A stretch of DNA of 64,000 nucleotides from Zhongshania antarctica (lineage in GTDB: Bacteria; Pseudomonadota; Gammaproteobacteria; Pseudomonadales; Spongiibacteraceae), in NCBI RefSeq assembly GCF_014202945.1, contig NZ_JACHHW010000003.1, positions 372,001-436,000 on the forward strand, written 5' to 3'. A model generated the notes under the pieces. That model saw only the letters and a list, made by a program, of their open reading frames with translations, was not told the origin of the DNA and searched no databases. Each line of letters opens with the position of its first letter. Position 1 is the stretch's first letter. The position numbers and the translations under genes were made by a program. This document shows positions 27,734 through 36,836 of this stretch, piece by piece.

Positions 27734-27777
27734 GCACAAATACTGAGCAACTAAGCTCAGTATTTGTGCTTTTTTTT
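27734..27777 (+). terminator. Strong rho-independent terminator between convergent genes
   Basis: GCACAAATACTGAGC (27734-27748) pairs perfectly over 15 bases with GCTCAGTATTTGTGC (27755-27769), followed by eight T residues. Confidence 0.95.
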
Positions 27778-27836
27778 AAAGCAAAATACGCTGTTCAACT
27801 CATCCTGCTCGAAAATGATGGGCTGAAGGATTCCGA

Positions 27837-29171
27837 CTATTTTAAATGCGAGTGCACATCAATAGTTTGTTCAAACAAGGTTTTGAAGTGCTCCTGAATA
27901 CGCGCCAAATCCAATAGCGACATACCGCTGGAAAAGCCAAACCACACATACAGACCATTGAGATCCCTGAACATGGGTGGCAAATAGCGTGGCGCCTCGA
28001 TAAAGCCCGCCTGCTGATAATGATGCAGAACAGGCACATCATCTAAAGCAACTTTACCCACAAACAGCATAGGGAGCATTTCTGGCTTATCCGACAAAAT
28101 GGCGCTGCGTATAAAGTTTACGGTTTCCACGAAGCCCTTCACGTACGACAAGTCTTTGGTAAAGCAGCTGCCGCCTTCGACCATGCCGCCGCGAAACACC
28201 CGCTGAGCAATTTTATAACTGTCGTGTTGGCTAAGGCCTTGGCTGACAAAGTGGCGGTAGACCTCAAGGAAGTCGGCACCATTTTCAGCCATATCAATGG
28301 CGACAACGCGGTCGCTAATACGGCGGGCGCGTGCCGGAAACGAGCTAAAGGTCAGCGTTTCAATCAAGACCGCCAAACCTTCTTGCAGCGCAGTAATACG
28401 CGGCGAGCCAACGCTTAGCCACGTTGCCCAGGGTTGGTTGCGGCCGTTGAGCGTGGTGCCAACATGTACCCAGCCCTCATGTACCTCAAGTACCTGGATG
28501 TCGAGGCTGGAGAAGGACGAGTGGGTGTTGACCTTAATGCAGTCTCCCCCCGCAGAGGCGTCAGAGACGATGCCGTCGGTTTCTTTTACGGAAAAAATAC
28601 TGTCGGAGAAATAGGGTGTAAGGCGTTGCGCTAATTGGCGTACCGCTTCCTCTGCATTGAGGTTTTTAGGGTAGGCGGCCGCGAGGTGTTTGGCGGCGGG
28701 CAGCGAAAAAATATGGCAGAGCCGCTGCCCCATCTCAATTAAGCTGAGTTTGTCGCCTCGCAGGTGATCGCGCGCAGAGCCATAGAGCTCGCGACTGGCC
28801 GCCATGAATCGTGGTGTGCCACGACTTTCAACCATATCAATTACGATTAAATACTGTTCTATGGTCTCGCCTAAAATTTTACCCAGTGGGTCCGCTTTGC
28901 CCAGCTCTTTGTGTACTTGGCTGCGTAGGTTTTTTAGCTCGCTGATTTTACTTTCAGAGTCAAAATTCAGGGCATTGCGTAAATAGTAATCGCGATCAAC
29001 CTTAGGCAGTTTACTGGCCTTATCGGCAAAGAATTGGGTTTCAATGCTCTGGGGCCATTTAATTGCGTCGAGAATCAATATGGGTTTCTGGATGGCGATA
29101 AGCGACTCTGATAGCCGTTTAAGCGATTCGCAGTAGTGGCGGTCGGCTGTACTCAGTGATTGGCTAGACAT
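27837..29171 (-). CDS. QEGLA-motif (DUF1704) metallopeptidase, MATCAP-related
   Basis: The 444-residue protein belongs to the DUF1704 family, annotated as flavohemoglobin-expression-modulating QEGLA proteins. The signature ALQEGLAVLIETL is at residues 261-272. Before it is H231-E-G-W-V-H236, an HExxxH zinc motif. The eukaryotic relatives MATCAP/TMCP with this fold are carboxypeptidases that trim tubulin tails, so a metallo-carboxypeptidase activity is the best guess; the old name is not informative. The start overlaps the end of the GNAT/C39 gene by eight bases, so the two are co-translated. Together with the divergent RimK-like ligase gene, they form a conserved-looking module. The target is unknown. 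Confidence 0.88.
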   Translation of the reverse strand: MSSQSLSTADRHYCESLKRLSESLIAIQKPILILDAIKWPQSIETQFFADKASKLPKVDRDYYLRNALNFDSESKISELKNLRSQVHKELGKADPLGKILGETIEQYLIVIDMVESRGTPRFMAASRELYGSARDHLRGDKLSLIEMGQRLCHIFSLPAAKHLAAAYPKNLNAEEAVRQLAQRLTPYFSDSIFSVKETDGIVSDASAGGDCIKVNTHSSFSSLDIQVLEVHEGWVHVGTTLNGRNQPWATWLSVGSPRITALQEGLAVLIETLTFSSFPARARRISDRVVAIDMAENGADFLEVYRHFVSQGLSQHDSYKIAQRVFRGGMVEGGSCFTKDLSYVKGFVETVNFIRSAILSDKPEMLPMLFVGKVALDDVPVLHHYQQAGFIEAPRYLPPMFRDLNGLYVWFGFSSGMSLLDLARIQEHFKTLFEQTIDVHSHLK

Positions 29172-30291
29172 GCGCTGGTGGCTGCTCCTTACTTGATGGG
29201 TGAATCGCGATTAGGCAGCGCAGTCGACTGCGGCCAAAGCTCGCCATGGCGGTGAAGGCATCAATGCTAATTGGCACGTGCATAAAGTCGGTTTCACTCT
29301 GCCAGCGACTGTCGTTGGTGTCGGGATCGCTAATATACACAAAGTGTTCATCTGTCTTGCTCACATAGACCCAGTGGGGCGCGCGATTGCGATTGAGTGC
29401 CCAGGTACTAATCAGCGCCAGCACATTGTCGTGGCGTTCCAGAATCTCACGGAATTGACCACGTCCTAAAGGGTTAATTTCAATAGTAGCGGGGAAGTGC
29501 GTGAGTTGCTCAATAAAATCCTCATGCACAAGCTCAATAACATCGCGTTTTTCACTGCTGCGAACACTGTCTATAAACGGTACGCCACTGCTATTGATAT
29601 ACAGACTCACACCGAAATTTCGACGTAGTGCCGCCAAGGCTAAACCGTGGGGAGAGCAGCCGCCGTGGCCGGTGGTCATGAAAATGGTGGTTGCCTCTCG
29701 CCACAATTGCAGCTCTTCGCGGCGACTCATAACGTACTCGGGCTGAATATTCGTCATGGCCATCATTAATGCCGCGGGGCCACAGCTGAACTCGGTGGTT
29801 TGCCGGTAATATGCGGGGGCCTTCTGGATAACTTGGCTGGTTTCTGGGTGCAGGCGCTTCTCAAAGCGCAGTGCAGTACAGCCGTCTTCGTAGTAATCCT
29901 CGATATCGTCAAAAACGTGGTAATCCAGCTTTTGGTATAAGGCAATAGCGTTGGGGTTGTCGTTACGTACTTCCAGCCGGATAAACAGGCAGTGGCGGGC
30001 CAATGCCTCGCTTTCGGCGTCGGCGAGTAGGGCCTGGGCGAGACCCTGGCCGCGATAGTTTGGGTCAAGTGCAATTGAGTAGAGTCTGGCCAAGCTGGTG
30101 CCGGTGCGAAACAGCACTATACTGTACCCGGCAATAACGTTGTTGACGAGTATGACCGAGGCCAAGTGCGCGCCGGGTTTGATCAAGCTTTTAAAGCTGC
30201 GGCGCGACAGTTTGTCACCGTCAAAACAACGATTTTCCAATGCTACTAAGGTGTCCAAGTCGCTCTCGGTGGCGGGGCGGATAAGACTCAT
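29164..30291 (-). CDS. Fusion of GNAT acetyltransferase and C39-like cysteine peptidase
   Basis: The first 145 residues of this 375-residue protein are a RimI-like GNAT acetyltransferase, with the acetyl-CoA loop at residues 80-85 (RGQGLA) and the NPNAIALYQKLDY ending. From residue 160 on it is a papain-fold peptidase of the C39 type: the nucleophile is C170 in TEFSCGPAALMMAM, with a His in APHWVYV and an Asp in SDPD near the end. No ABC transporter parts are attached, unlike bacteriocin-processing C39 enzymes. It precedes the QEGLA peptidase in an overlapping operon and faces the RimK-type ligase gene across a shared promoter region. It may cut and acetylate a peptide made or modified by these neighbours. 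Confidence 0.87.
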   Translation of the reverse strand: MSLIRPATESDLDTLVALENRCFDGDKLSRRSFKSLIKPGAHLASVILVNNVIAGYSIVLFRTGTSLARLYSIALDPNYRGQGLAQALLADAESEALARHCLFIRLEVRNDNPNAIALYQKLDYHVFDDIEDYYEDGCTALRFEKRLHPETSQVIQKAPAYYRQTTEFSCGPAALMMAMTNIQPEYVMSRREELQLWREATTIFMTTGHGGCSPHGLALAALRRNFGVSLYINSSGVPFIDSVRSSEKRDVIELVHEDFIEQLTHFPATIEINPLGRGQFREILERHDNVLALISTWALNRNRAPHWVYVSKTDEHFVYISDPDTNDSRWQSETDFMHVPISIDAFTAMASFGRSRLRCLIAIHPSSKEQPPAHV

Positions 30292-30523
30292 CGTATAAAC
30301 CTGTTAACGGCGGAGTTGCCATAGTGAATTGTGGGCTGCTCGCGCGGGAAAAGCCAATAGAAATCGCTGTTGTTGCCGACACTTAGTGGCGTCATTTGGC
30401 CGATAAATGGTCTACACCTAACGGCGATGCCAATAGCGCAATATTTACTTGTTGCGATGATTGTTAATGCGAGAAATTGGTCGCAGAATGCGGCTAATTG
30501 TTTGCCCTAATGAGAGATAACTG

Positions 30524-31993
30524 ATGTCACGCTTTTTTGTCGTTGTCGATGACCTAAAGGATTGGTCGCCCTATTACCCTAGCCAAGATGTCATCACTTT
30601 TGATGACTACCTAGAGCGTATTGGGCAAAGCAGTGGCGAACGGGTAAGGGTCATTAATTTGGCGAGAAGTTATCGCTATCTCGGCACCGGATATTATTGC
30701 TCCTTGCTGGCGGAGGCGCGCAGCCACAATGTTTTACCCTCGGTGAACACGCTCAGTGAGCTGGCGCGTAAATCCCTTTCAGATATCTTGCTTGAAGGGG
30801 TGGAGCCTTTACTCGCTAAATTACCGACAGCCAAGACAGGCGATAGTATTAGTTTTCGCAGCTGGTTTGGTGAGTGCCTAGCGCCGGAATATAGCGCAAT
30901 TGCCAAAGCGGTGTTTGAGCGATTTCCGTCGCCCTTAATTGAGGTTACGCTTGAATTTGGCAAGACCCGCTGGCAGATTAAAAAGTTGCAACTGGTCGCC
31001 TTAAAATCATTAAAAGCGGGTGGTGAGCAAGAGGCCTTTGCCTCAACATTTGAGCGTTTCAGCAGCAAAATGTGGCGTAAGCCCAAGGCCAGAAAAACCT
31101 TCCGCTACGATTTGGCAATTCTGGTTGATCCGGAAGAAAAGCTGCCGCCCAGCGATAAGGGGGCGCTGCGCAAATTTACCAAGGCCGCCGCTAATTTAGG
31201 TATTTCTGCTGAGCTAATTACCAAGAAGGATTATTTACGCTTACCGGAATACGACGGTCTGTTTATTCGCGAGACGACCTCGGTAGACCACCACACTTAC
31301 CGCTTTGCCAAAAAGGCTGCAGCAGAGGGCTTGGTGGTGATGGACGACCCAACCTCCATTTTGCGCTGCACCAATAAAATTTACTTGGCTGACTTACTCA
31401 CTAGCCACAAAGTGCCCACCCCGCGCACTGAAATTTTACGACGGGACAATACCGAAGAGTTGCGCCGTATTGCCGATACCCTAGGCTACCCCATTGTATT
31501 AAAAGTACCCGATGGCGCTTTTTCGCGCGGCGTGGTCAAGGTGGAGGACTGGGAGACGTTGGAAAGTGAGAGCAAGCGTTTACTTGATAAATCGGCCTTG
31601 TTATTAGCCCAAGAGTTTATGTATACCGATTACGACTGGCGCATTGGTGTATTAGACGGCAAGCCCCTGTTTGCCTGCCGTTATTATATGGTGCGCAACC
31701 ACTGGCAAATCTATAAGCACAGTAGTAGCAAAAGTCAGTCTGGCGGCTTCGACACCATGCCCACCTATGAAGCACCTAAAAAAGTGATCGATGTCGCGGT
31801 GAAAGCCTGTAAATTAATTGGCGATGGCTTCTATGGCGTAGACGTAAAACAATCCGACAATCGGGTGGTGGTGATTGAAGTCAACGACAACCCGAGTATC
31901 GACGCTGGGGTTGAAGATTTGTTCTTAGGCGATGGCTTATACGACTCAGTTATGGACGTGTTTCTGCGCCGTATGGAAAAACGTCGACGTTAA
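30524..31993 (+). CDS. RimK-type ATP-grasp ligase with N-terminal RLAN domain
   Basis: A 489-residue ligase. The N-terminal ~185 residues match the RLAN (RimK-like ATP-grasp N-terminal) domain (VVVDDLKDWSPYYP; VINLARSYRYLGTGYYCSLLAEAR). The C-terminal ATP-grasp domain has the MDDPTSILRCTNKIYLADLL entry, the Lys-containing YPIVLKVPDGAFSRGV loop and the metal-binding end VVIEVNDNPSID (Glu and Asn ligands). RimK relatives add amino acids, often glutamate, to peptides or protein C-termini through an acyl-phosphate. It is divergent from the GNAT/C39 and QEGLA genes with a 232-base gap, so it is probably co-regulated with them. Substrate unknown. Confidence 0.9.
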   Translation: MSRFFVVVDDLKDWSPYYPSQDVITFDDYLERIGQSSGERVRVINLARSYRYLGTGYYCSLLAEARSHNVLPSVNTLSELARKSLSDILLEGVEPLLAKLPTAKTGDSISFRSWFGECLAPEYSAIAKAVFERFPSPLIEVTLEFGKTRWQIKKLQLVALKSLKAGGEQEAFASTFERFSSKMWRKPKARKTFRYDLAILVDPEEKLPPSDKGALRKFTKAAANLGISAELITKKDYLRLPEYDGLFIRETTSVDHHTYRFAKKAAAEGLVVMDDPTSILRCTNKIYLADLLTSHKVPTPRTEILRRDNTEELRRIADTLGYPIVLKVPDGAFSRGVVKVEDWETLESESKRLLDKSALLLAQEFMYTDYDWRIGVLDGKPLFACRYYMVRNHWQIYKHSSSKSQSGGFDTMPTYEAPKKVIDVAVKACKLIGDGFYGVDVKQSDNRVVVIEVNDNPSIDAGVEDLFLGDGLYDSVMDVFLRRMEKRRR

Positions 31994-33159
31994 TTGCCAG
32001 ACTGCAAGCCGCACTGTTTGAGCAGCTCACCGGCCAGCGCAACGTGCTGGCGCTGGGCCTGGTCGGTTGCGAGCAGTAAATCATCGCGCTGCTTTTGCCA
32101 ATTAATATAGGCGCTAGGGATCGTTAATTGATTGGCAGCCATGAGCGCGAGCAGCTCATTTTCGATCTCAGCCATAATGGCCATAACATTAAATTGATGT
32201 TGGTTGATTGCGCTGGCCTGCTTTTGCAACTGCTGAATGAACACGCTGCGTAAAGTCCCCTGGAAGTGCGTTGCAGCCGGTGTTGGCTGAGGCTTGAGGC
32301 ACAATGGCCGACCATTAACGCGCTGGGTAATAATGCTGCTAGCGGTTGTTAGCCCCGCCAAATTCACCCGCTGCGCGGCAAGCATACTGCCGCCTGCGCC
32401 CAAGCGAATCTGGCCAAGGGTATTGAGTACGTCTTCACTAAATTGTTGCCATGCCAGCGATGACCAGTCTGCCATGCTGCCCGGCTGACTAAGCCACTCG
32501 GTTTGCCATTGCTGCCAGCGGGCGAGCGCAGCGAGGCTGGGGTCTTTGCCGCTGAGTGGGTAAGCGCTGAGATCAACTGGGATTTGCCAAAACTGGCGAA
32601 ACTCTGGGCCAATTAAACTGGCAGCAAATATACGCGCCGGTAACTCCCGTTGTTTAACGCGGGTTGCTGCCTGTAATTGCGCGGCAAGCGCCATTAAGCC
32701 GTCTTCCACCAATATTTTTTGGCAAACAGTGGCCTGATTGATAAAACGTAAATCAAAAATCAGGCGGGCGGCGGCGTCGCCATGGCGACCAAGAATACTA
32801 TTGCGCTGGGCAATCGTGTCGCGCAGGGCGCAGCGCCGCATCCTTAAAAAATCCAGCAAATCGATACCGCTGTCGCTAAACTCAAGACTGAGCTCTCTGG
32901 GCTTGGGTAAGTGGGGAAAGGCTATATTGTCATGCGGCGCAGCTTGGCGTTGAAGCACTCGCTCTAGGCGGCTTTGGTAGTCTTGCCATTGCGAGCTAAG
33001 CTGATTGTTGTCAGCGCAGGCGCTGATGGTGAATAGTGCTATGCCTAGGCTAATCTGAATAATACAGTGGTGAGGGCCCTTCAATATCGCCAAGGCAACA
33101 GTGAAACTCAATCTTGCTGTGGCACTATCGAACTTTAGCAAAGCAGCTTCGCACTTCAT
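31990..33159 (-). CDS. DUF3080-family lipoprotein
   Basis: A 389-residue protein of the DUF3080 family (RLERVLQRQAAP; FPHLPKPRELSLEFSDSGIDLLDFLRMRRCALRDTIAQRNS; DLRFINQATVC). A hydrophobic stretch ending LFTISAC gives a plausible lipobox, so it should be membrane-anchored in the envelope. The first 25 or so residues before that stretch look unusual, and the true start is probably one of the internal non-ATG codons, since ATG 33159 lies 35 bases inside the epoxide hydrolase gene. Its stop overlaps the stop of the convergent ligase gene by four bases. Function unknown. Confidence 0.75.
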   Translation of the reverse strand: MKCEAALLKFDSATARLSFTVALAILKGPHHCIIQISLGIALFTISACADNNQLSSQWQDYQSRLERVLQRQAAPHDNIAFPHLPKPRELSLEFSDSGIDLLDFLRMRRCALRDTIAQRNSILGRHGDAAARLIFDLRFINQATVCQKILVEDGLMALAAQLQAATRVKQRELPARIFAASLIGPEFRQFWQIPVDLSAYPLSGKDPSLAALARWQQWQTEWLSQPGSMADWSSLAWQQFSEDVLNTLGQIRLGAGGSMLAAQRVNLAGLTTASSIITQRVNGRPLCLKPQPTPAATHFQGTLRSVFIQQLQKQASAINQHQFNVMAIMAEIENELLALMAANQLTIPSAYINWQKQRDDLLLATDQAQRQHVALAGELLKQCGLQSGN

Positions 33160-34264
33160 TTACAAAAATTTCCGGCTGTTCAAACGCGGCAAAGTGACCG
33201 CCTTTATCCAGTTCGTTCCAGTGAATTAGGTTTTGGTAAATGCGTTCTGCCCATTTTCGCGCAGGTCTGAAGAGTTCTTTGGGGAAAATCGATACGCCGC
33301 AGGGCATGCTCACTGGTTCTGAAAAAATACTTTCGAAGCTCTCCCAGTATAAGCGTGCTGACGAAGCGGCACTGTTCGTTAGCCAGTAAATACTGATGTC
33401 GTCTAACATTTGCTCGACGCTTAGGGCGTCTTCTGGGTGGCCATTATTGTCGGTCCAGCGATGGAATTTTTCGTATATCCACGCCGCTTGCGCGGCGGGG
33501 GAGTCGGCCAAGCCATAGCCGATTGACTGTGGCCGCGATTTTTGAATCATGGCGTAGCCCGAATCGGAGTCAAAATAATATTTCATGTCGGCTAATGCTT
33601 TTTGATCGCGTTCACTGAGTGACGCCATATCTTCTTCAGTTGGCTGTGCTAGGGCCATATTGATGTGGATAGCACGGCATTGCGGTGGGTGTATTTGGCC
33701 AATCGCGCTGGTGACAAACGAGCCCCAGTCACCTCCTTGGGCGACAAATTCTGAATACTCAAGGCGGGCCATGAGGTTGATCCACGCCTTGGCGATGCGT
33801 TCAAGCCCCCAGCCGGTGCCTGTTGGCTTGCCCGAGAAACCGTAGCCGGGTAGTGAGGGAATAACTAAATGGAAGGCATCGTCGGCGCTGCCGCCGTGAG
33901 CAGTGGGGTTGGTGAGGGGCCCAATGACCTTCATGAATTCAAGTATTGAACCTGGCCAGCCGTGAGTCATGATCATGGGTAACGCATTTTCGTGAGGTGA
34001 GCGAATGTGCAAAAAGTGGATGTCCAAACCGTCGATTTCAGTGGTGAATTGTGGGTATTGGTTTAATTCGCGTTCGCAGCGGCGCCAGTCGTAGCTGTGC
34101 TGCCAGTATTCACACAGTGATTTTACCGCGGCTAAAGGCGCACCTTGGCTCCAGTCATCGACGGTTTCTGCGTTAGGCCATCGCGTGTTGGCCAGTCTTG
34201 CGTTGAGGTCGTCGAGCTGTGTTTGCGGTATGGCAACGCTAAAGGGTTTGATTGTTTGTTTCAT
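33125..34264 (-). CDS. Epoxide hydrolase (EHN-type alpha/beta hydrolase)
   Basis: The 379-residue protein starts with the epoxide hydrolase N-terminal lid region (PFSVAIPQTQLDDLNARLANTRWP) and has the alpha/beta hydrolase core. The oxyanion loop is HGWPGS near residue 100, the nucleophile Asp is in GGDWGSF near residue 178, and the His is in KGGHFAAFEQPE near the end. It opens epoxides by way of an ester on the Asp. It is divergent from the beta-oxidation operon, so it may act on related lipid-derived epoxides; that link is only positional. Confidence 0.9.
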   Translation of the reverse strand: MKQTIKPFSVAIPQTQLDDLNARLANTRWPNAETVDDWSQGAPLAAVKSLCEYWQHSYDWRRCERELNQYPQFTTEIDGLDIHFLHIRSPHENALPMIMTHGWPGSILEFMKVIGPLTNPTAHGGSADDAFHLVIPSLPGYGFSGKPTGTGWGLERIAKAWINLMARLEYSEFVAQGGDWGSFVTSAIGQIHPPQCRAIHINMALAQPTEEDMASLSERDQKALADMKYYFDSDSGYAMIQKSRPQSIGYGLADSPAAQAAWIYEKFHRWTDNNGHPEDALSVEQMLDDISIYWLTNSAASSARLYWESFESIFSEPVSMPCGVSIFPKELFRPARKWAERIYQNLIHWNELDKGGHFAAFEQPEIFVNEVRSCFAKVR

Positions 34265-34488
34265 TGAATTTACGTACCTTGTGGCTGTTATTTTGTTGAG
34301 TCGCGTGTATTCGCATGCTTAGCGGCATTAAATCACATTTTATAATTTGAGTATTATCACTTAAGCCCTATCTGATGTGCTGTACGGTGTTTATTTAGGG
34401 GCTATATCATGTAGACATCCCATGTCATGGTCATTGCGTCGGCTTGGCACCACAATAGTGTTTTGTTTAATAAACAAGGTAAGGCGAT

Positions 34489-36291
34489 ATGGCTGCTCCC
34501 ATTCTTTGCGCACGCGATCTTCAGTTTATGCTCTATGAGCTATTCGACGCAGAATCTTTAATCCAGCGCCCCCGCTACGCGGATCACTCAGTAGAGACCT
34601 TTAATGCCGCAATAGATACTGCGCAGTCGATTGCTGAGAAGTATTTTGTGCCGATACGCAAGAAAGTGGACGAGCAGCCGCCGACATTTGATGGCAAGAA
34701 CGTATACATGATACCGGAGATTAAAGTCGCAGTGGATGCCGCTACTAAGGCGGGATTTGTGTCGTCGACCGCAGACTTTGAACTGGGTGGCATGCAATTG
34801 CCGCCGATGGTTGCCAGTGTCGCCAATGCCTATTTGACCGCTGCGGCGAGTACTACTACGGGTTATCTGGCTTTGAGTAATGCCAATGCTAACTTAATTG
34901 CAAACCACGGCAGTGCTGAGCAAATTGAAACCTGGGTAAAGCCGATTCGCGTTGGTCGTTTTGCCGGTACCATGGCAATGACCGAGCCGGGCTCGGGTTC
35001 GGGTCTTGCCGATTTAACGACAACGGCGGCCCCCGCTGAAGATGGCACTTATCGAATTCGCGGCAGTAAAATATTTATATCCGGCGGTGAGCATGAGCTG
35101 AATGAGAATATCGTGCATTTGGTGTTGGCCCGTATTAAAGGCGCGCCAGCGGGGGTGAAGGGAATATCTCTATTTATTGTGCCTAAGATCCTAGTGAATG
35201 CCGACGGCTCTCTTGGCGAACTCAATGATGTTGCGCTGGCGGGCCTGTTTCACAAAATGGGTGGCCGCGGCCAAACCTCGACTGCCTTGAGCTTCGGCGA
35301 GAATGACGGCGCAGTGGGTTATTTGGTCGGTGAAGAAAATTGTGGTTTAACGTATATGTTCCACATGATGAATGAGGCGCGAGTCATGGTGGGAACTGGG
35401 GCGGCTTGCTTAGCCCTGACCGGCTACCAGTATTCGCTGGATTATGCTCGCGAGCGGCCTCAGGGGCGTTTACCTTCTTGCAAAGACCCTAGCTCGGCGC
35501 CGGTGAGTATTATCGAACACGCCGATGTGAGGCGCATGTTGTTGGCCCAGAAAGCCTATGCCGAGGGCGCTTTTGCGCTGTGTATGTTTGGCGCACAATT
35601 GGCCGATGATAAGGACACCGAGCAGACCGAAGAAGCGCGCCACACTGCGCATACTTTGCTTGATTTCCTTACCCCCATTATTAAAACCTGGCCCTCGGAA
35701 TATGGCCCAAAAGCCAATGATCTCGCTATTCAGGTGTTGGGTGGCCACGGCTATATCAATGAGCATCCGGTTGAAATGTTTTATCGTGACAACCGTTTGA
35801 ACCCTATTCATGAGGGCACCACGGGTATTCAGTCATTGGATTTACTTGGTCGTAAATTGCCAATGAACAATATGGCGGGCTATCGCGCCTTCTTGGCACT
35901 TGTGCGAGGCACGATTGACGAGGCAAAAACAGGTGAATTGTCAGCAACCGCTGAGCGCCTTGCGGCTGCGGTTGCCACCTTAGAGACGACCACTGAGCAT
36001 CTATTAGGTGCAATGATGGCGAAGCCGATCGATTTGGTGATGGCGAACTCGGTGAAATACCTCGAGGTCTTCGGTCATGTTGTTATTGCTTGGTTGTGGT
36101 TGCGTCAGGGACTCGTCGCGCAAAAGGGAATGGCGGCAAAACCCCACGAAACAGACCAGCAGTTTTACGCGGGTAAGTTACAGGCAATGAAATATTTCTT
36201 TAATTTTGAATTGCCGCTGATTGAGGTTTGGTCGAAAAACCTACTCGACCTCGATGCAACGTTTTACGAAATGAATAATAACTGGTTTTAA
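34489..36291 (+). CDS. Acyl-CoA dehydrogenase (600-residue type with extra C-terminal domain)
   Basis: An FAD-dependent enzyme that makes the first double bond in acyl-CoA beta-oxidation. The protein is longer than the usual ~380 residues because of an N-terminal extension and a C-terminal domain found in larger bacterial acyl-CoA dehydrogenases. Recognisable parts are AMTEPGSGSGLADL (FAD/substrate loop near residue 165), KIFISGGEHEL, QVLGGHGYINEHPVEMFYRD and NPIHEGTTGIQSLDL with the catalytic-region Glu. AAGGTAAGG precedes the ATG. It heads a four-gene operon with a hydratase, a short-chain dehydrogenase and a thiolase. Confidence 0.93.
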   Translation: MAAPILCARDLQFMLYELFDAESLIQRPRYADHSVETFNAAIDTAQSIAEKYFVPIRKKVDEQPPTFDGKNVYMIPEIKVAVDAATKAGFVSSTADFELGGMQLPPMVASVANAYLTAAASTTTGYLALSNANANLIANHGSAEQIETWVKPIRVGRFAGTMAMTEPGSGSGLADLTTTAAPAEDGTYRIRGSKIFISGGEHELNENIVHLVLARIKGAPAGVKGISLFIVPKILVNADGSLGELNDVALAGLFHKMGGRGQTSTALSFGENDGAVGYLVGEENCGLTYMFHMMNEARVMVGTGAACLALTGYQYSLDYARERPQGRLPSCKDPSSAPVSIIEHADVRRMLLAQKAYAEGAFALCMFGAQLADDKDTEQTEEARHTAHTLLDFLTPIIKTWPSEYGPKANDLAIQVLGGHGYINEHPVEMFYRDNRLNPIHEGTTGIQSLDLLGRKLPMNNMAGYRAFLALVRGTIDEAKTGELSATAERLAAAVATLETTTEHLLGAMMAKPIDLVMANSVKYLEVFGHVVIAWLWLRQGLVAQKGMAAKPHETDQQFYAGKLQAMKYFFNFELPLIEVWSKNLLDLDATFYEMNNNWF

Positions 36292-36305
36292 CGGGAGAGA
36301 ATGTT

Positions 36306-36767
36306 GTGACTACACTTATTGATAAGCAAGAAGTTCAAGACTATGTTGGTTTTGAAACAGAGCCAACCGAGTGGCTGAGCATTAGCCAAGAGCGTATTAA
36401 TCAGTTTGCCGATTGCACGCTGGATCAACAGTTTATCCATGTTGATCCAGAGCGCGCGAAAGAGACGCCTTTTGGTACGACGATTGCCCATGGCTTTCTT
36501 AGCTTGTCCTTGTTGTCTCACTTTGCTGAGCAGTACAGTGTGATTATCAAGGGTTTCTACATGGGAATTAATTCCGGCTTTGATAAGGTACGCTTTTTAG
36601 CGCCGGTAAAAGTGAATAGCCGTATTCGCGCCAAGGCAAAGGTTTTAAGTATTGACGAAACCAAGCCGGGAAGTTTTCGGGTGAGTACAGAAGTCACTTT
36701 AGAGATCGAAGGTGAAGAGAAGCCCGCCTTGGTCGCGGAATGGATCAGCATTCAAATGGTGGCCTGA
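36306..36767 (+). CDS. MaoC-family enoyl-CoA hydratase
   Basis: A 153-residue hot-dog-fold hydratase. The catalytic Asp and His are in FADCTLDQQFIHVD and TTIAHGFLSLSL, the usual (R)-specific hydratase pattern. It adds water to a 2-enoyl-CoA, the second step of the pathway encoded here. Translation starts at GTG 36306; GGGAGAG lies upstream, 15 bases after the dehydrogenase stop. The next gene begins 70 bases later. Confidence 0.9.
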   Translation: MTTLIDKQEVQDYVGFETEPTEWLSISQERINQFADCTLDQQFIHVDPERAKETPFGTTIAHGFLSLSLLSHFAEQYSVIIKGFYMGINSGFDKVRFLAPVKVNSRIRAKAKVLSIDETKPGSFRVSTEVTLEIEGEEKPALVAEWISIQMVA

Positions 36768-36836
36768 ATTTTGGGTTCCACTATTTGGTAAATTGACAGT
36801 ATTGGGCTTTAAGCCTCTGTGTATTTGGAGAAGTAA

